44,648 nucleotides of DNA. Source: an uncultured Collinsella sp. (GTDB lineage Bacteria; Actinomycetota; Coriobacteriia; Coriobacteriales; Coriobacteriaceae). The notes beneath the pieces are model-generated. The model saw only the letters and a list, made by a program, of their open reading frames with translations, searched no databases and had not been told where the DNA came from. Location of the stretch: positions 1 through 44,648 of the forward strand of contig UROC01000009.1 of the NCBI GenBank assembly GCA_900549345.1, in the 5' to 3' direction. Made by a program: the position numbers and the translations under genes. How positions within the stretch are numbered: the first letter of the stretch is position 1; each line of letters opens with the position of its first letter. Shown piece after piece: positions 1 to 8,570 of this stretch.

Positions 1-62
1 ATGCACCGACAATCCAATAGCCTGTGGACAGCCCGGCAGCATTGCGCATCTCGGTGCCAAAT

Positions 63-98
63 GCAAAAAGGGACCCGTCCATTGCGGACGGATCCCTT
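63..98 (-). terminator. Rho-independent terminator of rpsA
   Basis: A 13-bp stem (arms 68-80 and 86-98, one mismatch) closes a 5-nt loop. Read on the minus strand it is followed by a run of Ts (complement of 65-69). It lies 25 bp past the stop codon of the S1 gene and fits an intrinsic terminator for it. Confidence 0.85.
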
Positions 99-122
99 AA
101 AACAAGTGATCGTCAAACCGAT

Positions 123-1289
123 TTACTCGGCGTCGGTCTCCTCGTCCTTCTTCTCGGAAGGCAGCGGGGTAACCTCGATCTCGACGCCCAGAGTCTCAGC
201 AGCAGACTTCATGGACAGGGAGATACGACGACGGTCGAGGTCGATCTCCATGACCTTGACCTGAACCTTGTCGCCAACGTGGGTGACCTGAGAAGGCTGG
301 TCCACGTGCTTGTTGGCCATCTCGGAGATGTGCACCAGGCCCTCGATGCCCTCGCCCAGGTCGACGAAAGCGCCGAACGGGACAAGCTTGGTCACAGTGC
401 CCTCAACGATAGCGCCGACGGGGTACTTCTTGACCAGTGCGCGCCACGGATCCTCGGTGGTCTGCTTGAGACCCAGGGAGATGCGCTCGCGGTTGAGATC
501 GACGTCGAGAACCTCGACCTCGACCTCCTGGCCGACCTTGACAACCTCGGAAGGATGGTTGACGTGGTTCCAAGAGAGCTCGGAGATGTGGATGAGGCCG
601 TCGATACCGCCGAGGTCGACGAAGGCGCCGAAGTCGACGATGGAGGAAACGGTGCCCTGGAGACGCATGCCAGACTTGAGCTTGGACAGGATCTCGGAGC
701 GCTCGGCCTTACGGGACTCCTCGAGCACGACGCGACGGGAGAGGACGACGTTGTTGCGGTTGCGGTCCATCTCGATGACGCGGGCCTCGATGCGGGTGCC
801 CATGTAAGAGGTGAGGTCCTTGACGCGACGGAGGTCGACGAGGGAAGCGGGCAGGAAGCCACGCAGGCCGATGTCGAGGATCAGGCCGCCCTTGACAACC
901 TCGATAACCTCGCCCTCGACGTTCTCGCCGGAGTTGAACTTCTCCTCGATGCGGTTCCAAGCACGCTCGTACTCGGCACGCTTCTTGGACAGGACCAGAC
1001 GACCGTCCTTGTCCTCCTTCTGGAGAACCAGGGCCTCGATGGGATCACCGAGTGCAACGATGTCTGCAGGGTTAGCGTCCTTGCGGATGGACAGCTCGCG
1101 GACCGGGATAACGCCCTCGGACTTGAATCCGATGTCAACGAGCACCTCGTCATGCTCGATCTTAACGACAGTGCCGTTAACGAGATCGCCCTCATCAAAG
1201 TCGGTAATCGTACCGTCGATGAGGTTGTTCATCTCCTCCTCGTTGACATCGTCAAGAGAGAAAATGGACGAGTTCTGAATCTCACTCAA
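123..1289 (-). CDS. rpsA: 30S ribosomal protein S1 (four S1 domains)
   Basis: RNA-binding protein of the small ribosomal subunit that helps mRNA bind and unfold during initiation. The 388-residue product has a short acidic N-terminus and four S1/OB-fold repeats at about residues 32-107, 118-186, 203-277 and 289-362. Repeats 3 and 4 carry the typical VDFGAFVDLG..GLIHISE pattern, and a short acidic tail follows. Four repeats is the usual form in Gram-positives; E. coli S1 has six. The reading frame starts at TTG (1287-1289), with AAAGGGG about 7 nt upstream and no better in-frame ATG before MNNLIDG, so a TTG start is likely. It is a single-gene unit with its own terminator and is transcribed away from the HAD gene at 1605. 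Confidence 0.95.
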   Translation of the reverse strand: MSEIQNSSIFSLDDVNEEEMNNLIDGTITDFDEGDLVNGTVVKIEHDEVLVDIGFKSEGVIPVRELSIRKDANPADIVALGDPIEALVLQKEDKDGRLVLSKKRAEYERAWNRIEEKFNSGENVEGEVIEVVKGGLILDIGLRGFLPASLVDLRRVKDLTSYMGTRIEARVIEMDRNRNNVVLSRRVVLEESRKAERSEILSKLKSGMRLQGTVSSIVDFGAFVDLGGIDGLIHISELSWNHVNHPSEVVKVGQEVEVEVLDVDLNRERISLGLKQTTEDPWRALVKKYPVGAIVEGTVTKLVPFGAFVDLGEGIEGLVHISEMANKHVDQPSQVTHVGDKVQVKVMEIDLDRRRISLSMKSAAETLGVEIEVTPLPSEKKDEETDAE

Positions 1290-1604
1290 AGGTGGACCCC
1301 TTTCGAACTACGGGGCCCCGATTGCTAGGACCTACAGAAGGGTGCGACAAGCACACAACGTTTAGGAACACTCGGGAGCCGACAGATACTAATGTGACGC
1401 TTATGCAATCACGTTCGTATAGGTTACGGGGAAATGAGTTCGATTTCAAGCGTGAACTGCGATTTTTTACTCGTGTGGAGACTTTTTCGTAATCTTATGA
1501 ACACACGTCTCCGCAACTTGACGATAACCAGCCAGGCATTCGGCTTTGGGGTAAAGTATCCGGAGCCAACGATTCTAGATCGATTTTTCGAGAAAGGTGC
1601 CCGC
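1290..1604. other. Divergent intergenic region, rpsA / HAD gene
   Basis: This 315-bp stretch must hold the promoters of both flanking genes. A TTGACG hexamer at 1518-1523 is the only good -35-like sequence on the plus strand, but I find no well-spaced -10 partner. No ORF with a ribosome binding site, repeat or RNA gene is evident. Confidence 0.4.
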
Positions 1605-2363
1605 GTGCTCAAAGCAGTCGTTTTCGATATGGACGAAACGCTTCTTAGCATCAACCTCAACGCGTTCATCCTTCGCTATTTTAAGGATGTCTCTTCGATG
1701 CTCGCGGATATCGGGCGCCGCAGCCGCGGTGGCACGATGGCACGCCTCGGCACCATCCTGGTCGACCTCAACGCCAATCGCCGCAGCAGCACGGACAATC
1801 GCACCAATCTTGAGTTTTACCAAGAAGAGGTCGAGCGCCGATGCGGCATTTGCCTCTCGGACCCACTTATCTACGAGGCGTTTACCTACTACGACCGCGA
1901 AGTTCTTCCGTACAAGAATGACGAACTCATCAACGCCCATGCCATGCCGGGCGCACACGCCGCGCTTCAGGCCGTACAGGACGCAGGGCTGCGCTGCGCG
2001 CTCTTTACCAACCCCAGCTTTCCGCAGGGGGCCATCGAGTGCCGCATGGGTTGGGGCGACCTGGCCGACGCCCCCTTTGAGCTCGTCACGCACATGGGAA
2101 ACACCACCCGCTGCAAGCCCGATGCCACCTACTATCTAGAGCAGCTTCAGGTGATGGGGCTCGAGCCGCACGAGGTCCTTATGGTTGGCAACGACCCCAA
2201 GCGTGACTTCCCCAGCCCCGCCTGCGGCATTCAGACTGCCTATGTTGGTCAGGGAAAACCCGGCCGAGCCACCTGGCGCGGAACCATGGAAGACTTCGCC
2301 CGCGACTTTAACGCCGTAGTAGAAGCCTTCTACGAACACCAAGTAGCCGACGAACTGTCCTAG
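1605..2363 (+). CDS. HAD-superfamily hydrolase
   Basis: Probable phosphatase of the haloacid dehalogenase superfamily; substrate unknown. The 252-residue product begins (GTG read as Met) MLKAVVFDMDETLL, which is motif I with the nucleophile Asp and acid/base Asp. Motif II is the Thr in ALFTNPS, motif III the Lys in RCKPDATYY, and motif IV is LMVGNDPKRDF. An alpha-helical cap lies between motifs I and II. I chose the GTG at 1605 because AAAGG precedes it by 7 nt and the HAD fold starts there. The frame is open further upstream to 1434, but that stretch is not protein-like for this family. The gene converges on the cysteine desulfidase gene and shares stop-codon bases with it. Confidence 0.85.
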   Translation: MLKAVVFDMDETLLSINLNAFILRYFKDVSSMLADIGRRSRGGTMARLGTILVDLNANRRSSTDNRTNLEFYQEEVERRCGICLSDPLIYEAFTYYDREVLPYKNDELINAHAMPGAHAALQAVQDAGLRCALFTNPSFPQGAIECRMGWGDLADAPFELVTHMGNTTRCKPDATYYLEQLQVMGLEPHEVLMVGNDPKRDFPSPACGIQTAYVGQGKPGRATWRGTMEDFARDFNAVVEAFYEHQVADELS

Positions 2364-3679
2364 CACACTTGGGTTTTGCCGATCATGATGTTGAGGATCT
2401 CGACGTCGGTGTCCTTCATGCCCACACGGCCCACGTAGCCCATGCTGGCAATCGTCTGCTCGACGGTATCCTGGATCAAACCCTCGCCGGCACGGAAGCC
2501 ACGCCCCTGCATGGCCATGTCATGTCCCAGAATCGCCGCATCGACGGCAGCCGAAATCTTGGCGGCACAGCTCGCCTTGGCGCCGTCGCACACGATGCCG
2601 CCAACGTTACCGAGCGTGTTCGAAACCGTCGAGCCAATCTGCTCGCGCGTGCCACCGCACAGCCAGGTAATCGCAGCACCGGCACCGCACGCAGCGCAAA
2701 TAGCACCGCAAAACGCCGAGAGCGCACCAATATAGCTCTTGATATGCACGGCGATAAGATCGGACAGCATCACGGCGCGCACCAGGCGCTCGTGGTCGCA
2801 GCGCAGGTATTCGGCATACTCCATGACGGGCAAGGCGCAGGTAATGCCTTGATTGCCCGAGCCGCACACAATGGCGACCGGCAGCGCGCAACCGTTCATG
2901 CGGGCGTCGGACCCGGCGGCCGCACGGGCACGGGCACGGCAGGCGACGTCATCGGCACGAGCACCCAGCAGCGTACGACCCACCTCGGCGCCCCAAGCGT
3001 GCGCAAGGCCCTCGGCACTGATTGCGCCATTCAGCTCAATCTGACGCTCAACGGCAGCGCGGGCGCCCTCAATGTCACCGTCCTCGATAAAGTCGATGAT
3101 GGAATCAATGGACATGGGCGTATCGGCGTTATCTGCCGCACGCTCGGCCACCACGCGCTCGGCGCAGGCGGCGCACTCCCCCGCCGACTTGCCGCATACC
3201 GGAATACCATCGAGCGTATGGCACGTGACATTAGTGTGGTGATCGGTAATCTCGACGACCGCGGTATGGCCCCCGGCCGTCGCAGTCACCTTGATGTAGA
3301 GGTTGGGCACACCCTCGACAAGCGACACATCGCAGTAGCCGGCGTCGGCGAGGAGCTCGGCCACACGAGCGCGGTCTTCATCGTTAACGCTCTCGAGCAC
3401 CTCAAGCGCGCTCTTAGCGTCGCCGCCCACGGCACCCAGCACGGCCGCGGCCTCAATACCGTGCATACCGCCCGAGTTGGGCACGGTCACGCTCTTAACG
3501 TTCTTGATTATGTTACCCGAGCAGGCAACATTCATATGATCGGGTTCGCAACCGAGCGTCTGGCTCGCCAGCGCCGCTGCATAGGCAACGGCAATGGGCT
3601 CGGTGCAGCCGAGTGCACAGACAAGCTCGCGGTTCAAAACATCGCAAAACGCGGCATCACGGATGGAATCGGTAGGCAT
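2360..3679 (-). CDS. cyuA: L-cysteine desulfidase (UPF0597/CyuA family)
   Basis: Cytosolic enzyme expected to convert L-cysteine to pyruvate, sulfide and ammonia. The 439-residue length matches the YhaM/CyuA family (about 436). The N-terminal LVCALGCTEPIA motif contains Cys25, a [4Fe-4S] ligand in characterised members. Further cysteines that could complete the cluster are Cys281, Cys324/328 and Cys364/371. Other family features are CSGNIIKNVKSV, GGMHGIEAAA and the C-terminal GRGFRAGEGLIQD. ATG at 3679 is preceded by AGGAGAT. In E. coli the enzyme sits with a transporter and regulator; here it stands alone, divergent from rpiB. Assignment to the family is firm; the substrate (cysteine rather than serine) is by homology. 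Confidence 0.88.
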   Translation of the reverse strand: MPTDSIRDAAFCDVLNRELVCALGCTEPIAVAYAAALASQTLGCEPDHMNVACSGNIIKNVKSVTVPNSGGMHGIEAAAVLGAVGGDAKSALEVLESVNDEDRARVAELLADAGYCDVSLVEGVPNLYIKVTATAGGHTAVVEITDHHTNVTCHTLDGIPVCGKSAGECAACAERVVAERAADNADTPMSIDSIIDFIEDGDIEGARAAVERQIELNGAISAEGLAHAWGAEVGRTLLGARADDVACRARARAAAGSDARMNGCALPVAIVCGSGNQGITCALPVMEYAEYLRCDHERLVRAVMLSDLIAVHIKSYIGALSAFCGAICAACGAGAAITWLCGGTREQIGSTVSNTLGNVGGIVCDGAKASCAAKISAAVDAAILGHDMAMQGRGFRAGEGLIQDTVEQTIASMGYVGRVGMKDTDVEILNIMIGKTQVC

Positions 3680-3950
3680 AGGTATCTCCTGCTTGCATAA
3701 CGGGCTGGACTCTCAAAAAAGTTAGCTCCTTTATTTGATAACAATGCATCAAAAACCGCAACCACGGTTCCGGCGGACGGCGCTCAAGCACAAATTGGCG
3801 GCATTCATTCATGAGAAGCCGGTCTTGTTGCCTGCTAAAGCGTTTGACCAAAAAACGCCCGAGCGTTTACGCAAAAGTCGCGCTATCATGCAGTCGAACG
3901 CGGTAAACACCTTTAGCATTTGCGCCGCACAGACCAGAGAGGAACCATCC

Positions 3951-4418
3951 ATGAAGATCGGTATCGGTAACGACCACGCCGCCGTCGAGCTCAAGAGCAT
4001 CATTTCCGAGCACCTGAAGGAGCGCGGCTGCGAGGTCGTGAACTTTGGCACCGACACCTCCGAGAGCTTTGACTACCCCATCGCCGGCTACAAGGTGGGT
4101 AAGGCCGTTGCCAGCGGCGACGTCGACCTGGGCATCCTGATCTGCGGTACCGGCGTCGGGATCAGCCTGGCTGCCAACAAGGTCGAGGGCGTACGCGCCG
4201 TCGTATGCTCCGAGCCCTTCAGCGCCAAGCTCTCCCGCATGCACAACAACACCAACGTGCTCGCCTTTGGCGCCCGCGTCGTAGGCTCCGAGCTCGCTAA
4301 GATGATCGTCGACGAGTGGCTCGACGCCGAGTTCGAGGGCGGCCGCCACGAGCGTCGCGTCAACCTCCTCAACGAGATCGACCAGACCCGCGGTCTCAAG
4401 GTCGTCGACGAGGCCTAA
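3951..4418 (+). CDS. rpiB: Ribose-5-phosphate isomerase B
   Basis: Interconverts ribose 5-phosphate and ribulose 5-phosphate in the non-oxidative pentose phosphate pathway, or allose 6-phosphate in some members. The 155-residue protein starts MKIGIGNDHAAVELK. It contains the ICGTGVGIS loop with catalytic Cys65, then NVLAFGARVVG and the C-terminal FEGGRHERRVN. ATG at 3951 follows AGAGAGGAA with a 7-nt gap. The frame is open upstream to 3735, but that part is intergenic in character. A strong terminator follows, so the gene is probably monocistronic. Confidence 0.95.
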   Translation: MKIGIGNDHAAVELKSIISEHLKERGCEVVNFGTDTSESFDYPIAGYKVGKAVASGDVDLGILICGTGVGISLAANKVEGVRAVVCSEPFSAKLSRMHNNTNVLAFGARVVGSELAKMIVDEWLDAEFEGGRHERRVNLLNEIDQTRGLKVVDEA

Positions 4419-4445
4419 AGACTTACAACGCCATACGCTAGCGAC

Positions 4446-4489
4446 AGCCCCCGCCTGGAATGCACGCACATTCCAGGCGGGGGCTTTTT
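4446..4489 (+). terminator. Rho-independent terminator of rpiB
   Basis: Perfect 17-bp stem (arms 4446-4462 and 4469-4485), 6-nt loop, then TTTTT. It lies 28 bp past the rpiB stop codon. Confidence 0.92.
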
Positions 4490-4529
4490 AGTAGATTTCT
4501 AGGCATGTCCCAAAAATCAGCTGGAATAT

Positions 4530-4563
4530 AAAAGGGCGCCGCGGATGGAGTTCCGCGGCGCCC
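4530..4563 (-). terminator. Rho-independent terminator of ndk
   Basis: Perfect 12-bp GC-rich stem (4534-4545 with 4552-4563), 6-nt loop. On the minus strand it is followed by TTTT (complement of 4530-4533). It stands 38 bp past the ndk stop codon, back-to-back with the rpiB terminator. Confidence 0.88.
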
Positions 4564-4601
4564 AAGCCACACGCTAACAGCTTTAAGGAGTCAAAGCTGG
4601 T

Positions 4602-5006
4602 TTAGCCAAAGAAGCGCTTGATCTCGATCTCGGCGTTCTCCAGGCAGTCGGAGCCGTGGATCACGTTGGCGTTGACATCGACAGCGAAGTCGCCGCGAAT
4701 GGTGCCGGGCGCAGCATCAAGCGGGTTGGTAGCGCCCATAAGGGTGCGCATCTTGGAGACAGCGGAGAGACCGGAAACGACCATCTTGACGACCGGACCG
4801 CTCGTCATAAAGTCGCAGAGACCGCCAAAGAAGGGCTTGTCGGCCAGATGAGCGTAGTGCTCCTCGACGGTAGCGCGCTCGAGCGTGGTCATCTCCATGC
4901 GCTCGATGACAAGGCCGCTGCGCTCGATGCGAGCAACGATCTCGCCGATCTTGCGATCGCGCACCGCGTCGGGCTTAATCATGATGAAGGTCTTCTCGAT
5001 AGCCAT
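4602..5006 (-). CDS. ndk: Nucleoside diphosphate kinase
   Basis: Transfers the gamma-phosphate of ATP to nucleoside diphosphates through a phosphohistidine. The 134-residue protein is of standard length and starts MAIEKTFIMIKPDAV. It carries the conserved NPLDAAPGTIRGDFA segment and the active-site NVIHGSD with His117. The frame is open 14 codons further upstream, but the family consensus starts at the ATG at 5006, which is preceded by GAAAGG. Monocistronic, with a terminator close behind. Confidence 0.96.
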   Translation of the reverse strand: MAIEKTFIMIKPDAVRDRKIGEIVARIERSGLVIERMEMTTLERATVEEHYAHLADKPFFGGLCDFMTSGPVVKMVVSGLSAVSKMRTLMGATNPLDAAPGTIRGDFAVDVNANVIHGSDCLENAEIEIKRFFG

Positions 5007-5069
5007 AAGGTAGCCTTTCAAGTAGGTTCGCGCGTGCCCAAGTCCCATTCCGGCACCCGCCCGGACTGC

Positions 5070-5098
5070 ATCGTAACAGAGTTTTAGCTGCAGTTAAA
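5070..5098 (-). promoter_or_regulatory. Candidate ndk promoter
   Basis: On the minus strand TTTAAC (complement of 5093-5098) and TACGAT (complement of 5070-5075) are separated by 17 bp, about 65 bp upstream of the ndk start. The hexamers match the sigma-70 consensus only moderately. Confidence 0.35.
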
Positions 5099-5305
5099 CA
5101 AAAAGCTGTTTATTGAAGCGCTACAATTTATTAAAACGTTCCATATGTGTCACTTCTGTTTCGAAACCCGATTAGAGTACCATCCGACCGCGCATCAACC
5201 GCATCGAACCGAGCGGACGGTCGGTTGCCTCCCATGAACGTACCCCCTTCACAACCTGCCCAAAGGTCCTACAGAAGTTCTCGACAAGCCCCTTCCCCAT
5301 TGCAA
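5099..5305. other. Intergenic region, ndk / argH 3' end
   Basis: Gene-free stretch between the ndk promoter region and the argH terminator. It has an inverted pair CCGACCG (5184-5190) and CGGTCGG (5218-5224). I see no credible ORF. Confidence 0.4.
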
Positions 5306-5340
5306 CAAAATACGGGCGTCCGCAGCAGCAGACGCCCGTA
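5306..5340 (-). terminator. Rho-independent terminator of argH
   Basis: A 10-bp stem (5311-5320 with 5331-5340) around a 10-nt loop. On the minus strand it is followed by ATTTTG. It lies about 50 bp past the argH stop codon. Confidence 0.75.
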
Positions 5341-5391
5341 AAAGCAAAAACGATTTATCAATAAATGGCCAAGGCCGCTTCAGCTAAATCC

Positions 5392-6822
5392 TTACTTTGC
5401 CCCGTGGCCCATCTCGACGACCTTAGTCAGCGATCCAAACACACCTTCGTTGGCAACGAGTTGCGCCTCGGCGCGCTGCAGCTGTACGGCAACGGCAGCA
5501 GGAGCAGTGCCGCCCTCGGTCGTGCGCGCGGCGACAATCGACGGGATGTCGAGCGCCTCGGTAATATCGCGCTCAAAGAGCGGGCTTGCCTCCTGGAACA
5601 CCTCAAACGGCAGGTCCTCAAGATTGCAGCCGCGCTTCTCGCACATCAGGACCAGATGCCCCACCACGGCATGTGCCTCGCGGAACGGCAGGCCGCGCTT
5701 AGCCAGGTAGTCGGCAACGTCAGTGGCGGCAAGGTGCCCCACGCCGCACTCGCGCGCCATGGCATCCTCGTTGACGGTCCAGGTCGAAATCATACCGGCC
5801 ATAACGGACAGGCACTGCATGAGCGTGTGAGCGGTATCGAGCGCACCCTCCTTGTCCTCCTGCAAGTCCTTGTTATAAGCAAGCGGCAGGCCCTTCATGG
5901 TCACGAGCAGCTGCACCAGGTTGCCATAGACTCGGCCGCTCTTACCGCGGATAAGCTCGGCAAAGTCGGGATTCTTCTTCTGCGGCATGATGGACGAGCC
6001 GGTGGAGTAGGAGTCGGAAAGCGTGATGAAACCGAACTCGGAGCTCGACCACAGCACGATCTCCTCGGAAAGACGCGACAGGTGCATGGCCATGACGGAG
6101 CCGGCATAATGCAGGTCGAGCAGGAAATCGCGATCGGAAACGGCATCGAGCGAGTTAGGAATCACGCCCGCAAAGCCAAGCTCGGCAGCCGTCATCTGGC
6201 GGTCGAGCGGATAGCTCGTGCCGGCGAGTGCGGCGGCGCCCAACGGGCAATTATCAGCGGCATCGAAGGCGGCCTTCAGACGCGTAAAATCGCGCGCGAA
6301 CATCCAGGAATACGCCAGCAGATGATGCGACAGCAGCACGGGCTGAGCATGCTGCATGTGCGTGTAGCCCGGCAGAATCACCTTGTCGTACTTCTTGGCC
6401 GCATCCACCAGCACATGGCGCAGCTCAAGATTGGCCTCCATGAGCTCCTTGGCCAGCGCCTTGACGCCCAGGCGTGTGTCGGTCGCCACCTGGTCGTTGC
6501 GCGAACGTCCGGTATGCAAGCGCTTACCGGCCTCGCCGATGCGACGCGTCAGCTCGCTCTCGATGGACATATGAATGTCTTCGTCGTTGATGTCGAAGGT
6601 GAAGTTGCCGGCATCGATATCCTGTTCGATTCCAGTCAGGCCCTTGGCAATCGCTTGCTCGTCCTCGGCACTGATGATGCCCTGGGCCGCCAGCATTTTG
6701 GCATGCGCCTTAGAGCCGGCGATATCCTGCTTATAGAGATGTTTGTCGACCGGCAGCGACGCGCCAAACTCCTGCGTGACCTCGGCCACGCCTGCCTCAA
6801 AACGACCGCCCCAAAGAGCCAT
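5392..6822 (-). CDS. argH: Argininosuccinate lyase
   Basis: Last enzyme of arginine synthesis: splits argininosuccinate into arginine and fumarate. The 476-residue product starts MALWGGRFEAG and has the fumarase/aspartase-superfamily signature GSSIMPQKKNPD with the catalytic serine loop. Also present are HTGRSRNDQVATD and the helix segment YTHMQHAQPV. ATG at 6822 is chosen because AAAGGGGACGG precedes it and the family N-terminus aligns there; an open frame extends 25 codons further. It lies downstream of argG on the same strand, but a hairpin and a small ORF separate them, so argGH may not be one simple transcript. Confidence 0.95.
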   Translation of the reverse strand: MALWGGRFEAGVAEVTQEFGASLPVDKHLYKQDIAGSKAHAKMLAAQGIISAEDEQAIAKGLTGIEQDIDAGNFTFDINDEDIHMSIESELTRRIGEAGKRLHTGRSRNDQVATDTRLGVKALAKELMEANLELRHVLVDAAKKYDKVILPGYTHMQHAQPVLLSHHLLAYSWMFARDFTRLKAAFDAADNCPLGAAALAGTSYPLDRQMTAAELGFAGVIPNSLDAVSDRDFLLDLHYAGSVMAMHLSRLSEEIVLWSSSEFGFITLSDSYSTGSSIMPQKKNPDFAELIRGKSGRVYGNLVQLLVTMKGLPLAYNKDLQEDKEGALDTAHTLMQCLSVMAGMISTWTVNEDAMARECGVGHLAATDVADYLAKRGLPFREAHAVVGHLVLMCEKRGCNLEDLPFEVFQEASPLFERDITEALDIPSIVAARTTEGGTAPAAVAVQLQRAEAQLVANEGVFGSLTKVVEMGHGAK

Positions 6823-6940
6823 GGAACCGTCCCCTTTCTCCAAATACCAAAACAAGCGCCCAAAGCAATGCGCCCTGTCGCTAAAGCGATTTTTCAACCG
6901 CTAGTTTTACACATTCCCCACCGTGTGCGGAGCCATGTAG

Positions 6941-7111
6941 CTAATTTGCAAAGAAGTGACGCGCCATGCACTTGGCGCCCAACGTCTCCCTCCGGATGTT
7001 GCCCTGCGAACCATCGATCCAGGCCTTCAGGCTCATAGGGACGTCCTCGACCCTTGCAGTATCGAACTCGGGCGCGAGGGCAAGTAAAGCATGCGCGATA
7101 GCATTGAACAT
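6941..7111 (-). CDS. Small ORF between argG and argH, function unknown
   Basis: A 56-residue ORF starting MFNAIAHALLALAPEF and ending MARHFFAN. It is supported by a good ribosome binding site, GAGGAG, 8 nt before the ATG. The amino acid composition is ordinary (one Trp, one Cys, mixed charge) with no signal peptide and no family I recognise. It lies 118 bp upstream of argH on the same strand, downstream of the hairpin at 7162-7191. It could be a leader ORF for argH or an independent small protein. Evidence is only the ribosome binding site and protein-like sequence. Confidence 0.45.
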   Translation of the reverse strand: MFNAIAHALLALAPEFDTARVEDVPMSLKAWIDGSQGNIRRETLGAKCMARHFFAN

Positions 7112-7157
7112 AATGGAAACTCCTCATATATATAGGCGCAGAGCCGTCAAATTGATA

Positions 7158-7191
7158 GAAAGAGCCCCGCCGGACAACCCCGGCGGGGCTC
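7158..7191 (-). terminator. Probable terminator downstream of argG
   Basis: Perfect 12-bp stem (7162-7173 with 7180-7191), 6-nt loop, GC-rich. On the minus strand it is followed by TTTC, a weak T-tract. It stands about 150 bp past the argG stop codon and upstream of the 56-residue ORF. Confidence 0.6.
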
Positions 7192-7343
7192 GGACTCAGC
7201 CGCAAGCGCGGCATCATATATGCGGGCGGAACGTAGGGGCCACCGATGTTAAGAAGTGTCAGCAAGCATAACGAAAGGTAGGGACCCCGTGCGCCCGTTA
7301 TGTATCACGCGGATGGGCCGCGCGGATACCAAGGAAAGGGCCT

Positions 7344-8570
7344 TTAAGCCTGGGCTGCAGCAGAGCTGGGACCCTGGACCTTAGCCCACGTCTTGAGCGA
7401 CAGCGTGTCGATCTCGATAAAGCCGGCGCTGGCCTTCTCGTCAAACGTGGTGTCGCGGTCGTAGGTAGCCAGACCGTAGTCGTAGAGGCTGAAGGGGCTC
7501 TTGCGGCCGACGACATGGCAGTTGCCCTTAAAGAACTTCAGACGGACAGTGCCGGTCACGAACTTCTGGGTATCGGCCATAAAGGCATCGAGCGCGTTTT
7601 TGAGCGGGCTGTACCACTGGCCGTTGTACACGGCGGTGGCCCAATCCTGCTCGAGCTTGATCTTGGTCTTGAGCAGGTCGCCCTCGACGCAGATGTCCTC
7701 GAGCGCCTTGTGGGCGGTGATGAGCGTCAGGGCTCCGGGAACCTCATAGCACTCACGGCTCTTGAGGCCCACCAGACGATCCTCGACCAGATCGAGGCGG
7801 CCAAAGCCATTGTCGCCGGAGATCTTGTTGAGGGCGATGACGATCTCGGAGAGCTTCATCTTCTTGCCGTCGACGGCGACGGGCTTGCCGGCCTCAAACT
7901 CAATCTCGGTGTAGGTCGGGGTGTCCGGCGTGTCCTCGGGGTTCTTGGTCATAACCCAAGCGTCGTCGAGCGGCTCGTTCCAGGGATCCTCCAGGTGACC
8001 GCACTCAATGGCACGACCCCACAGGTTGTCGTCGATGGAATAGGGGTTGTCGTTGGCACCCTCGGGAACCGGCACGTTGTGGGCGTGGGCATAGGCGACC
8101 TCGTCGGGACGGCACTTCAGGTCCCACTCGCGAACCGGGGCGATAACCTTGAGCTCGGGGTCGAGGGCCTTGACGGCGGCCTCAAAACGGACCTGGTCGT
8201 TACCCTTGCCGGTGCAGCCGTGGGCGACGTAGGTCGCGCCAAACTCGTGGGCGACCTCAGCAAGCTTCTTGGCAAGCAGCGGGCGAGACAGGGCGGAGAG
8301 CAGCGGATACTTGTTCTCGTACATGGAGTTTGCTGCGATGGCTTTGGTCAGGAACTCATCGGAGAACTCGTCGCGCAGGTCGAGCACCTGGCAATCGAGA
8401 ACGCCCAGGTCGAGCGCCTTCTGCTTCTTGGCATCCAGTCCGGTCTCTTCCTGGCCCACGTTGCCGCAGACACAAACGACATCGAGATTCTTCTCGTCCT
8501 GGAGCCACTTGACACATACGGATGTATCAAGACCACCGGAATATGCGAGAACGACTTTTTCCTTGCTCAT
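7344..8570 (-). CDS. argG: Argininosuccinate synthase
   Basis: Condenses citrulline and aspartate with ATP to argininosuccinate, the step before ArgH. The 408-residue protein starts MSKEKVVLAYSGGLDTSV, where SGGLDTS (residues 11-17) is the ATP-pyrophosphatase loop. Other conserved segments are THGCTGKGNDQVRFE in the form VAHGCTGKGNDQVRFE, KCRPDEVAYA, SIDDNLWGRAIECG and VEDRLVGLKSRECYE. ATG at 8570 is preceded by AAAGGAAA. The frame is open 17 codons further upstream without a matching family N-terminus. I could not identify a convincing ArgR box upstream. Confidence 0.96.
   Translation of the reverse strand: MSKEKVVLAYSGGLDTSVCVKWLQDEKNLDVVCVCGNVGQEETGLDAKKQKALDLGVLDCQVLDLRDEFSDEFLTKAIAANSMYENKYPLLSALSRPLLAKKLAEVAHEFGATYVAHGCTGKGNDQVRFEAAVKALDPELKVIAPVREWDLKCRPDEVAYAHAHNVPVPEGANDNPYSIDDNLWGRAIECGHLEDPWNEPLDDAWVMTKNPEDTPDTPTYTEIEFEAGKPVAVDGKKMKLSEIVIALNKISGDNGFGRLDLVEDRLVGLKSRECYEVPGALTLITAHKALEDICVEGDLLKTKIKLEQDWATAVYNGQWYSPLKNALDAFMADTQKFVTGTVRLKFFKGNCHVVGRKSPFSLYDYGLATYDRDTTFDEKASAGFIEIDTLSLKTWAKVQGPSSAAAQA

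Noticed and set aside
1..62. Possible start of a minus-strand gene (ATG at 49, MRNAAGLSTGYW)
   Set aside because: Only 16 codons lie in the window and no ribosome binding site or recognisable motif supports it.
24..1328. Long plus-strand open frame (434 codons) opposite rpsA, and similar long frames opposite cyuA, argH, argG, polA, glmM, M16C and recQ
   Set aside because: They are shadows of GC-rich coding strands: composition is not protein-like, no ribosome binding sites, and the true genes have clear family motifs.
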